Below, piece after piece: positions 21,504 to 33,960 of a DNA stretch of 64,000 bases (within the stretch, counting starts at the first letter, position 1; every line of letters begins with the position of its first letter). The DNA is from Xylocopa sonorina. Taxonomy: Eukaryota; Arthropoda; Insecta; Hymenoptera; Apidae. The stretch lies in the NCBI RefSeq assembly GCF_050948175.1, contig NW_027490237.1, positions 728,874-792,873 of the forward strand. Direction: 5' to 3'. The notes below the pieces were generated by a model, which was not told the origin of the DNA, ran no database searches, and worked only from the letters and a program-made list of their open reading frames with translations. The translations under genes were made by a program, and so were the position numbers.

Positions 21504-24500
21504 AGACATCTAGAATTACTATTCCGTGGCAAGATAGTTTGGCATTTACATGCTTCTGAAGTGTAGACGAGATATACATAACACTCCGAAATGAATATTA
21601 TATCTTATCATGAGACATAGAAATGAGATGCGATATGGCGTATTAAGAAGCATTAGAACTCTATTGTTTAGATACGTAGACATCTGCAAATGCTATTTCG
21701 TAGCACGGAAGTGTCGCACTTACATTCATATCAAGTGTATCCGAGGTATATATAAGACTTCGCAATGAATATTATATCTTATCATGAAACATAGAAATGA
21801 GATGCGATATCGCCTTTTACGTTACATTAGAACACTATTGCTTCGATACTTAGACATCTGCAAACGCTATTTTCTAGCAAGGAAGTGTCGCATTTACAAT
21901 CATTTGAAGTGCATCCGAGGTATACATGACAATTCGCAATGAATATTGTATCATATCATGAAACACAGAAATCAGATGCGATATGGCGTTTTGAGAAGCA
22001 TTAGAACTCTATTGCTTCGATACTTAGATATCTGCAAACGGTATTTCCCAGCAAGGAAGAGTGGCATTTACATTCATTTGAAGTGTATACGAGGTATACA
22101 CAACACTCTGCAAAGAATATCATATCTTATCATGAAACATAGAAATGAGATGCGATATCGATTTATAAGCAGCATCAGAACTCTATTGCTTCGATACCTA
22201 GACAACTGCAAACGCTACTACGTAGCAACGAAGTGTCGCACTTACATTCATTTGAAGTGTATACGAGGAATACGTAACACTCTGCAATGAGTATTATGTC
22301 TTATCATGAAACATAGAAATGAGATGCGATATCGCGATTTAGGAAGCATTAGAACTCTCTTGCTTCGATACGTAGGCATCTGCAAACGCTACTTCCGAGC
22401 AAGGAAGTATCGCATTTACATTCCTTTCAAGTGAATGCGAGGTATACGTGACACATCGAAATGAATATTATTCCTTATCACGAAACATTATAATGAGATA
22501 CGGTATCCCGTTTTAAGAAGCATTAGAACTCTATTGCTTCGTTACGTAGACATGTGCAAACGCTATTTCCTAGGAATGAAGTGTCGCATTTACAATCATT
22601 TGAAGTTAATACAAGGTATACATGACACTCCGCAATGAATATTATATCTTATCATGAAACATAGAAATGAGACGCGATATCGCGTTTTAAGAAGCATCAG
22701 AACTCTATTGCTTCGATACGTAGAAACCTGAAAACGCATTTCCTAGCAAGGAAGTGCGGCATTTACATTCTTTTGAAGTGTATTCGAGGTATACCTAACA
22801 CTTCGCAATGAATATTATATCTTATCGTGAAACACAAAACTGAAATGCGTTATCGCGTTTTGAGAAGCAATACAACTCTATTGCTTCGATATGTAGGCAT
22901 CTGGAAACGATATTTCCTAGCAAGGATGTGTTGCATTTACATTCTTTGGAAATGTAGACGAGGTATACATAACACTTCGCAATGAATATTGTATCTTTTC
23001 TTGAAACATAGAAATGAGATGCGATATCTCGTTTTAAGAAGCATTAGAACTCTATTGCTTGGATACGTAGACATCTGCAAACGCTATTTCCTAGCAAGGA
23101 AGTGTCGCATTTTCATTCTTTTGAAGTGAATATGAGGTATACATAACACTGCACAATGAATATTATATCTTGTCATGAAACATAGAAATGCGGGGCGATA
23201 CCGCGTTTTAAGAAGAATTAGAACACTATTGCTACGGTACGTAGACATCTGCGACCGCTACTTCCTAGCAAGCAAGTGTCGTACTGACATTCTTTTCAAG
23301 TGAATACGAGGTATACATAACACTCCACAATGAATATTATATCTTATGATGAAACATAGAAATTTGATGCGATATCGCGTTTTAAGAAGCATTTGAACTC
23401 TATTGTTTTGATACATGAATATCTGGAAGCGCAATTTCCAAGAAAAGAAGTGTCGCATTTACATTCATTTGAAGTTTGGACGAGGAATACATAACACTTC
23501 GCAGTGCATATTATATCTTATCATGAGACATAGAAATGAGATGCGATTTCGCGTTTTAAGGAGCATTAGAACTCGATTGCTTCGATACGGAGAAATCTGG
23601 AAATGTAATTTCCGAGAAAGGAAGTGTCGCATTTACATTCATTTGAAGTGAATACGAGGTATACATAACACTCCACAATGAATATTATATCTTATCATGA
23701 AACTTGGAAATGACATGCGATATCGTGTTTTAAGAAGCGTTAGAACTCTATTGCTTCGATACGTAGACATCTGCAAACGCTATTTACTAGCAAGAAAGTG
23801 TCGCACTTTCAGTCTTCTGATGTGAATACGAGGTATACATGTCACTTCGCAATGAATATGATTTCTTATCATGAAACATAGAAATGAGATGCGATTTGAC
23901 GGTTTAAGAAGCAATAGAACTCTATTGCTTCGATACGTAGACAGCTGGAAACGTAATTTCCTAGGACGGAAGTGTCGCATTTGCCTTCATTTGAAGTGTA
24001 GACGAGCAATATACAACACTTCGCAATGAATATTATATCTTATCATGAAACATAAAAATGAGTTCCGATATTTCGTTTTATGAAGCATTAGAACTCTAAT
24101 GCTTCAATACGTAGGCATCTGGAAACGATATTTCCTAGCAAGGATGTGTTGCATTTACATTTTTTGGAAATGTAGACGAGGTATACATAACACTTCGCAA
24201 TGAATATTATATCTTATCATGAAGCATAGAAATGAGATGCGATATCGCGTTCTGAGAAGCATTAGAACTCTATTGCTTGGATACGTAGACATCTGCAAAC
24301 GCTATTTCCTAGCAAGGAAGTGTCGCATTTTCATTCTTTTGAAGTGAATATGAGGTATACATAACACTGCACAATGAATATTATATCTTGTCATGAAACA
24401 TAGAAATGTGGGGCGATACCGCGTTTTAAGAAGAATTAGAACACTATTGCTACGGTACGTAGACATCTGCGACCGCTACTTCCTAGCAAGCAAGTGTCGT

Positions 24501-27500
24501 ACTGACATTCTTTTCAAGTGAATACGAGGTATACATAACACTCCACAGTGAATATTATATCTCATGATGAAACATAGAAATTTGATGCGATATCGCGTTT
24601 TAAGAAGCATTTGAACTCTATTGTCTTGATACATGGATATCTGGAAGCGCAATTTCCAAGAAAGGAAGTGTCGCATTTACATTCATTTGAAGTTTGGACG
24701 AGGAATACATAACACTTCGCAGTGCATATTATATCTTATCATGAGACATAGAAATGAGATGCGATTTCGCGTTTTAAGGAGCATTAGAACTCGATTGCTT
24801 CGATACGTAGAAATCTGGAAACGCTATTTCCTAGGAAGGAAATGTGGTATTTACATTCTTTTGATGTGTAGACGAGGTATACATAACACTACACAATGAA
24901 TTTTATATCATATCGTGAAACATAGAAATGATACGCGATATCGCGTTTTAAGACGCATTAGAACTCTAATGCTTCGATACGTAGACATCTGGAAACCCAT
25001 TTCCTAGCAAGGAAGTGTGGAATTTACATGCTTTTGAAGTGTTGACGAGCTATACATAACACTTCGTAATGAATACTATATCATATCATGGAACATAGAA
25101 ACGAGATACTATATCGCGTTTTAAGAAATATTGGAACACTATTGGTTCTATACGTAGATATCTGGAAACACATTTCCTAGAAAGGAGGTGTGGAATTTAC
25201 ATTCTTTTCAAGTGTAGACGAGGTATACATATCTCTTCGCAATGAATATTATATCTTATCGTGAAACATAAAACTGAAATGCGTTATCGCGTTTTAAGAA
25301 GCATTACAACTCCATTGCTTCGATATGTTGGCATCTGGAAACGATATTTCCTAGCAAGGATGTGTTGCATTTACATTCGTTTGATGTGTAGACGAGGTAT
25401 ACATAACACTTCGCTGTGAATATTAAAGCTTATCATGCAACATAGAATTGAGATGCGATATCGCGTTTAAAGGAACATTAGAAATGTATTGCTTCGATAC
25501 GTAGAAATCTGGAAACGCTATTTCCTAGGAAGGAAATGTGGCATTTACATTCTTTTGATGTGTAGACGAGGTATACATAACACTTCACAATGAATTTTAT
25601 ATCATATCGTGAAACATATTAATGGGACGCGATATCGCGTTTTAAGACGCATTAGAACTCTAATGCTTCGATACGTAGACATCTGCAAACGCTATTTCCT
25701 AGCAAGCAATAGTCGCATTTACATTCTTTTTAAGTGAATTCGAGGTTTACATGACACTTCGGAATGAATATTATAACTTATCACGAAACACAGAAATGAG
25801 ATGCGATATCGCGATCTAAGGAGCATTAGGACGCTATTGCTACGATACGTAGACATCTGCAAACGCTATTTCCTAGCAAGCAATAGTCGCATTTACATTC
25901 TTTTGAAGTGAATTCGAGGTTTACATGACACTTCGGAATGAATATTATATCTTATCAGGAAACATAGAAATGAGATGCGATATCGCGTTTTGAGAAGCAT
26001 TAGAACTCTATTGCTACGATACGTAGACAACTGCAAACGCTATTTCCTAGCAAGCAATAGTCGCATCTACATTCTTTTGATGTGAATTCGAGGTTTACGT
26101 GACACATCGGAATGTATATTATAACTTATCACGAAACATAGAAATGAGATGCGATATCGCGATCTAAGAAGCATTAGATCGCTATTGCTACGATACGTTG
26201 ACATCTGAAAACGCTATTTCCTAGCATGCAATATTCGCATTTACATTCTTTTGAAGTGAATACGAGGTATACATGACACTTCGCAGTGAATATTATATCC
26301 TATCGCGAAACATAGAAATGAAATGCGATATCGCGATTTTAGTAGCATTAGAACTCTATTGCTACGATACGTAGACATCTGAATACGCTATTTCCTAGCA
26401 AGGAAGTGTCGCATTTACATTTGTTTGGAGTGAATACTAGGTATACATGACACTCCGCAATGAATATTATATCTTATCATGAAGCATAGAAATGAGATTC
26501 GATATCGCGATCTAAGAAGCATTAGAACTGTATTGCTACGATGCCTAGGCATCTGCAAACGCTATGCCCTAGCAAGGAATAGTCGCATTTACATTCTTTT
26601 GAAGTGAATACGAGGTATACATGACACTTCGCAGTGAATATTATATCTTATCACGAAACATAGAAATGAGATGCGATATCACGATTTAAGAAGCATTAGA
26701 ACTCTATTGCCACGATACGTAGACATCTGAATACTCTATTTCCTAGCAAGGAAGTGTCGCATTTACATTCGTTTGGAGTGAATACGAGGTATACATGACA
26801 CTTCGCAATGAATATTATATCTTATCACGAAACATATAAATGAGATGCGATATCGCGATTTAAGGAGCATTAGAACTTTATTGCTACGATACGTAGACAT
26901 CTGCAAACGCTATTTCCTAGCAAGCAATAGTCGCATTTACAATCATTTGAAGTGCAGACGAGGAATACATAACACTTCGCAATGAATATTATATCTTATC
27001 ATGAAACATAGAAATGAGGTGCTATATCGCGTTTTAAGAAGCATCAGAACTCTATTGCTTCGATACTTAGACATCTGCAAACGCTATTTTCTAGAAAGGA
27101 AGTGTCGCATTTACATTCATTTGAAGTATAGACGAGGAATACATAACACTTCGCAATAAATATTATATCTTAACATGAGACATGGAAATGAGATGCGATA
27201 TCACGTTATAAGAAGAATTGGAACTCCACTGCTTCGATACGTAGACATCTGCAAACTCTACTTCCTAGCAAGGCAGTGTCGCATTTACGTACTTTTGAAG
27301 TGAATACGAGGTATACATGACACTTCGCAATGAATATTATGTCTTCTCATTATACATAGAAATGAGATGCGATATCGCGTTTTAAGAAGCATTGGAACTC
27401 TATTGCTTCGATACGTAGACATCTGTAAGCGCTATTTCCTAGAAAGGAAGTGTGGCATTTACATACATTTCATGTGTAGGCGAGGAATACATAACACTTC

Positions 27501-27802
27501 GCAATGAATATTATGTCTTATCATGAATCATAGAAATGAGATGCGATATCGCGTTTTAAGAAGCTCTAGTACTCTATTTCTACGATACATAGACGACACA
27601 TCTACAGACGCTATTTCCTAGCCAGGAAGTGTCGCATTTACATTCATTTGAAGTGAATGCGAGGTATAGATAACACTCAACAATGAATATTATATCTTAT
27701 CACGAAACATAGAAATGAGATGCGATATGGCGTTTTAAGGGGCATTAGTACTCTATAGCTTCGATACAGAGATATCTGGGAACTTAATTTACTAGAAAGG
27801 AA
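21504..27802 (-). repeat. 174-bp satellite array, inverted, diverged monomers
   Basis: About 36 monomers. It restarts mid-unit with CGTAGACATCTAG and stays in the - orientation to GAAAGGAA at 27,802. Monomers soon revert from the most diverged type to the intermediate type (CGCAATGAATATTATATC, GACATCTGCAAACGC). A 1,218-bp higher-order period occurs at about 22.9-24.85 kb. At 25.6-26.9 kb neighbouring monomers share the variants GCAATAGTCGC and CACGAAACA, suggesting local one- and two-unit duplications. Confidence 0.94.
22880..24830 (-). repeat. Higher-order repeat, 7 monomers (1,218 bp), two copies
   Basis: The diagnostic GCGACCGCTACTTCC is at 23,251 and 24,469, exactly 1,218 = 7 x 174 bp apart. 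The neighbouring variants GGGCGATACCGCG and CTGGAAGCGCAATTTCC keep the same spacing. Copies are highly similar over roughly 700 bp with only scattered differences. Confidence 0.8.
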
Positions 27803-28537
27803 CCTCCTCGCACCCCCTAGCGTCAACCCCTGGACGCATGCAACCAGCCAAACTCGCCTGCAGAACCAGCAACTGGAAGTGTTCGCGCGCGCATACCTGC
27901 ACGCGCTCTCTCACACCGAGTTCCGCTGCCTCACTCGCATCGCCGAGTATATCTGTCTCGCTCGTACCGGGCACCAGTGTCTCACTCGCACCACCGAGTA
28001 TACCTGTCTCGCCCGCACCAAGGACGGGAAGCCCTATCTCCCTCGCACCGATGATTCCGTCCTGCAGGAAGACATAGCCGCAGCCCATCACCTGAATGGG
28101 GTCTTTTCCAATTCCGGGAACAGGGACCTGCCTCCGCACCAGTCCAGAAGCCGCTTTTCGAAGCGACCGTCGACGCTTCCGATCCAGACACCACGACACA
28201 TCACGCCGATTCTGCCACATTCAGCATCATCGCTGAATTCCGACCGCCGTCCTCCTCTTCGCTGGCGACTGATCGAGATTTCCGTAGCAGCCAACAGAAC
28301 GAAATCCGCTACGATCCCAGCGAACGATCTTCCACGCCGTTTCTACGTACAAATCAAGAGAGAAGTCATCGAAAGGTAGGGTCATTCCCTTATTATCGCG
28401 AGTGTTTTCGCTAGTGTCGCGTCAGCCGAAATTGTCGGACCCGGTCTTAATGCGTTCCCGCGGACCGAATTATCGAAAAATAGGCTCGTGTCGTAAAGCC
28501 TCCGGAGCAACGGAAAATAGTTTCGCCGGACGTGACA
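27803..28537 (+). mobile_element. LTR-like segment with GC-rich minisatellite, at orientation switch
   Basis: This 735-bp non-satellite segment ends GGACGTGACA at 28,537, the same terminal bases as the element ending at 13,827, and a GAAAGGTAGGGTC stretch about 160 bp before the end parallels the GGTAAGTC there. This makes it a likely 3' part of a related LTR. The left end has no clear terminus. Satellite is - on the left and + on the right, so it marks an inversion breakpoint rather than a simple insertion. A 166-codon plus frame (27,879-28,379) and a 142-codon minus frame overlap the minisatellite. Neither shows a known domain and both look like products of GC-rich repeats. Confidence 0.55.
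27905..28050. repeat. GC-rich minisatellite, ~25-bp / ~51-bp units
   Basis: Imperfect units of about 25 bp alternate between a CTCACTCGCAxCxCCGAGTAT form and a CTGTCTCGCxCGxACC form, giving a 51-bp double unit repeated about twice with partial units at both ends. In the minus frame this yields a 17-residue GETxILGxASE-like periodicity, which explains the apparent ORFs here. Confidence 0.7.
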
Positions 28538-31500
28538 CCTCGTATTCACTTCAAAAGAATGTAAATGTGACACTTCCTTGCTAGGAAATAAGGTTTGCAG
28601 ATATCTACGTATCGAAGAAATGGAGTTATAGTGCTTCTTGAATCGCCATATCGCATCTCATTTCTATGTTTCATCATAAGATATAATATTCATTGCGAAG
28701 TGTCATGTATACATCGTATTCCTCACAAGAGAATGTAAACGCGACACTTCCTTTCTAGGAAATAGCGTTTGCAGATGTATACGTACCGATGCAATGGAGT
28801 TCTAATGCTTCTTAAATCGCGATATCGCACAATACATTTCTATGTTTCATGATAAGATATAATATTCATTCCGAAGTGTCATGTATACCTCGTATTCACT
28901 CAAGAGAATTCAAATGTGACACTTCCATGCTATTAAATAGCGTTTGCAGATGTCTACGTATCGTAGGAATAGAGTTCCAACGCTTTTTAAAACGCTATAT
29001 CGCATCACATTTCTATGTATCATGATAACATATAATATTCATTGCGAAGTCTTATGTATTCCTCGTGCGCACATCATATGAATGTAAATGCGACACTTCC
29101 TTCCTAGGAAATAGCGTTTGCAGATGTCTACGTATCGAAGCAATAGGGTACTAATGCTTCTTAAAACGCGATATCGCGTCTCATTTCCTATGCCTCATGA
29201 TAAGTTATAAGATTCGTTGCGAATTGTTATGTACTCCTAGTACACATTTCAAATGAATGTAAATGCCACACGACTTTTTTAGGAAATTACGTCCCCAGAT
29301 GTCAACGTATCGAAGCAATAGAATTCAAATGCTTCTTAAATAGCGATATCGCATCTCATTTCTATGTTTCATGATATCACTTAATATTCAAAGTGGAGTG
29401 TTATGTATACCTCGTATTCACTTCAAAGGAATGTAAATGCGACACTTCCTTGCTAGGAAATAGTGTTTGCAGATGTCTACGCATCGTAGCAATAGAGTTC
29501 TAATGCTTCTTAAGACGCGATATCGCTCCTCATTTCTATGTTACATGACAACATATAATATTCATTGCGAAGTCTTATGTATTCCTCGTGTGCACATCAT
29601 ATGAATGTTAATGCGACACTTCCTCGCTATTAAATAGCGTTTGCAGATGTCTACGCGTCGTAGCAATGGAGTTCTAGTGCTTCTTAAATCACGATATCGT
29701 ATCTCATTTCTATGTTTCGTGATAAGGTAAAATATTCATTGCGAAGTGTCATGTATATCTCGTATTCACTTCAAAAGGATGTAAATGCGACACTTCCTTC
29801 CTAGAAAATAGCGTTTCCAGATGACTACGTTTGGAAACAATAGAGTTCTAATACTTCTTAAAACGAGATGTCGCATCTCATTTCTATGTTTCATGATAAG
29901 ATATAATATTTATTGCGAAGTGTCATGTATGTCTCGTTTTCACTTCAAAAGAATGTAAATGCGAATCTTCCATGCTTGGAAATAGAGTTTGCAGATGTAT
30001 ACGTATCGTAGCAATGGGGTTCTAATGCTTCTTAAAACGCGATATCGCACCTCACTGCTATGTCTCATGATAAGATATAATATTCATTGCGAAGTGTCAT
30101 GTATACCTTGCTTTCACTTCAAAAGAATGTAATTGCGACACTTCCTTGCTAGGAGGTATCGTTTGCAGATGTCTACGTATCGAAGCCATAGATATCTAAT
30201 GCTTCTTAAATCGCGATATCGCTTCTCATTTCCATGTTTCATGATAAGATATAATATTCATTGTGTATGTTATGTATACATAGTATTCACTTCAAAAGAA
30301 TGTAATTGCGACACTTCCTTGCTAGGAGGTATCGTTTGCAGATGTCTACGTATCGTAGCAATAGAATTCATTGTGGAGTGTTATGCATACCTCGTATTAA
30401 CTTCAAAAGAATGTACATGCGGCATTTCCATGCTAGGAAATAGCGTTTACAGATTTCTACATATCGTAGCAATAGGGTTCTAATGCTTCCCAAAACGCGA
30501 TATCGCATCTCACTTCTTTGCTTCATGATAAGATATAATATTCATTGCGAAGTGTCATATATACCTCGTATTCGCTTCAAAAGAACGTAAATGCGACACT
30601 TCCTTGCTAGGAAATAGCGTTTACAGATTTCTACATATCGTAGCAATAGGGTTCTAATGCTACTTAAAACGAGATGTCGCATTTCATTTATATGATTCGT
30701 GATAAGATACAATATTCATTGTGGAGTCTTATGCGTACCTCGTATTCACTTCAAATGAATGTAAATGCGACACTTCCTTGATAGGAAATAACATTTGCAG
30801 ATGTCTATGCATCGTAGCAATAGAGTTCTGGTGATTCTTAAATTGCGATATCGCATCTCACTTTTATGTTTCGAGATAAGATATAATATTCGTTGTGGAA
30901 TGTTATGCATACCAAGTATTCACTTCAAAGGAATGTAAATGCGACACTTACATGCTAGGATATAGCGCTTGCAGATATCTACGTATCGTAGCAATAGAGT
31001 TCTAATGCTTCCTAAAACGCGATATCGCATCACACTTCTATGTTTCATGATAAGATATAATATTCATTGCGAAGTGTCATGTATACCTCGTATTCACTTC
31101 AAAAGAATGTAAATGCGACACTTACATGCTTGGAAATAGCGTTTGCAGATGTCTACGTATCGTAGCAATAGAGTTCTAATGCTTCTTAAAACGAGATGTC
31201 GCATTTCATTCCTATGTTTCGTGATAAGATATAATATTCATTGTAGAGTGTTATGTATACCTCGTATTCACTTCAAAAGAATGTAAAAGCGACACTTCCA
31301 TGCTAGGGAATAGCGTTTGCAGATGTCTACGTATCGTAGCAATAAAGTTCTAATGCTCCTTAAATCGCGATATCGCATCTCATTTATATGTCTCGTGATA
31401 AGATATAATATTCATTGCGAAGTGTCATGTATACCTCGTATTCACTTCAAAAGAATGTAAATGCGACGTTTCCATCCTTGGGAATATCGTTTGCAGATGT

Positions 31501-32690
31501 CTACTTATCGTAGCAAAAGGGTCCTAATGCTTCTTAAAACGCGATATCGCATCTCACATTTATGCTTCATGATAAGATATAATATTCATTGCGAAGTGTC
31601 ATGTATACCTCGTATTCACTTCAAAAGAATGTAAATGCGATACTTCCATTATAGGAAATAGCGTTTGCAGATGTCTACGTATCGTAGCAATAGAGCTCCA
31701 ATGCTTCTTAAAACGCAATATCGCATCTCACTTCTATGTTTCATGATAAGATATAATATTCATTATGGAGTGTCATGTATACCTCGTATTCACTTCAAAT
31801 GGATGTAAATACGACAATTCCTTGCTAGGAAATAGCGTTTCCAGATGACTACGTGTCGAAATAATAGAGTTCTAATTATTCTTAAAACGCGATATCTCAT
31901 CTCACTTCTATGTTTCATGATAAGATATAATATTCATTGCGAAGTGTCATGTATACCTCGTATTCACTTCAAAAGAATGTAAATACGACTACTCCTTGCT
32001 AGGAAATAGCGTTTGCAGATGTCTACGTATCGTAGCAATAGCGTTCTAATGCTTCACAAAAAGCCATATCGCATCTCATTTCCATGTTTCGTGATAAGAT
32101 ATAATATTCTTTGCGAAGTGTCATGTATACCTCGTATTCCCTTCAAAAGAATGTAAATGCGACACTTCCATGCTAGGAAATAGCGTTTGCAGATGTCTAA
32201 GTATCGTAGCAATAGAGTTCTATGCTTCTTAAAACGCGATAACGCATCTCACATTTATGCTTCATGATAAGATATAATATTCATAGCGAAGTGTCATGTA
32301 TACCTCGTATTCACTTAAATGGAATGTAAATGCGACACTCCCATGCTAGGAAATAGCGTTTGCAGATGTCTACTTATATTAGCAATAGAGTTCTAATGCT
32401 TCTCAAAACGCGATATAGCACCTCATTCCTATGTTTCATGAAAAGATATAATATTCATTGCGAAGAGTCATGTATACCTCGTATTCACTTCAATGGAATG
32501 TAAGTGCGACACTTCCATGCTAGGAAATAGCGTTTGCAGATGTCTACGTATCGTAGCAATAGAGTTCTAATGCTTCTTAAAACGCGATATCGCATCTCAC
32601 TTTTATGCTTCATGATAAGGTATAATATTCATTGCGAAGTGTCATGTATACCGCGTATTCACTTCAAAAGAATGTAAATGCGACACTTCA
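28538..32690 (+). repeat. 174-bp satellite array, + orientation, diverged monomers
   Basis: About 24 monomers of the intermediate type (CGTATTCACTTCAAAAGAATG, ATATTCATTGCGAAGTGTC) in the + orientation, restarting mid-unit with CCTCGTATTC after the LTR-like segment. One unit near 30,367 is shortened by about 85 bp where AGCAATAGA joins ATTCATTGTGGAG. The block ends at a truncated monomer at 32,690. Confidence 0.94.
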
Positions 32691-33960
32691 TATGATTCTT
32701 AAAACGCGATATCGCATTTCATTTCTATGTTTCATGGTAAGATATAACATGATTTGCGTAGTGTTATGTATTCCTCGTCTACACTTCAAATGAATGTAAA
32801 TGCGACGCTTCCTTGCTAGGAAGTAGCGTTTGCAGATGTCTAGGTATCGTAGCAATAGAGTTCATATGATTCTTAGAGTGCGATATCGCATCTCATTTCT
32901 ATGTTTCATGGTAAGATATAACATGATTTGCGAAGTGTCATGTATTCCTCGTCTACACTTCAAATGAATGTAAATGCGACACTTCCTTGCTAGGATATAG
33001 CGTTTGCAGATGTCTATGTATCGTAGCAATAGAGTTCTAATTCTTCTTAAACCGCTATATCGCATCTCATTCCTATGATTCATGATAAGATATAATATTC
33101 ATAGTGAAGTGTCATGTATACCTCGCATTCACTTAAATGGAATGTAAATGCGACACTTCCATGCTAGGAAATAGGGTTTGCAGATGTCTACTTATATTAG
33201 CAATAGAGTTCTAATGCTTCTCAAAACGCGATATAGCACCTCATTCCTATGTTTCATGATAAGATATAATATTCATTGCGAAGAGTCATGTATACCTCGT
33301 ATTCACTTCAATGGAATGTAAGTGCGACACTTCCATGCTAGGAAACAGCGTTTGCAGATGTCTACGTATCGTAGCAATAGAGTTCTAATGCTTCTTAAAA
33401 CGCGATATCGCATCTCACTTTTATGCTTCATGATAAGGTATAATATTCATTGCGAAGTGTCATGTATACCGCGTATTCACTTCAAAAGAATGTAAATGCG
33501 ACACTTCCATGCTAGGAAATAGCGTTTGCAGATGTCTACGTATCGTAGCAATAGAGTTCTAATGCTTCTTAAAACGCGATATCGCATCTCACATTTATGC
33601 TTCATGATAAGATATAATATTCATTGCGAAGTGTCATGTATACCTCGTATTCACTTCAAAAGAATGTAAATGCGACACTTCCTTGCTAGGAAATAGTGTT
33701 TCCAGATGACCACGTATCGTAAGAATAGAGTTTTAATACTTATTTAAACCGAGATGTCGCATCCCATTTCTATGTTTCATGATAAGATATAATATCCATT
33801 GCGAAGTGTCATGTATACCTCGTATTCGCTTCAAAAGAATGTAAATGCGACTCTAGCATGCTAGGAAATAGCGTTTGCAGATGTCTACGTATCGTCGCAA
33901 TAGCTTTCTAATGCTTCTTAAAACGCGATATCGCATCTCATTTCTATGTTTCATGGTAAG
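32691..33960 (+). repeat. Mosaic transition zone between diverged and young satellite
   Basis: At 32,690 a diverged unit is cut at GCGACACTTC and joins ATATGATTCTTAAAACGC of the young type, dropping about 52 bp of the unit. Young-type monomers run to about 33,090. Diverged-type monomers then return as a copy of the sequence found ~818 bp earlier: the rare variant TACTTATATTAGC is at 32,371 and again at 33,189. Near 33.9 kb the array becomes permanently young-type. The offset of 818 equals 5 x 174 minus the 52 bp lost. Confidence 0.78.

Noticed and set aside
27879..28379. 166-codon plus-strand ORF and an opposing 142-codon ORF
   Set aside because: Both run through the GC-rich minisatellite of an LTR-like segment and show no recognisable domain.
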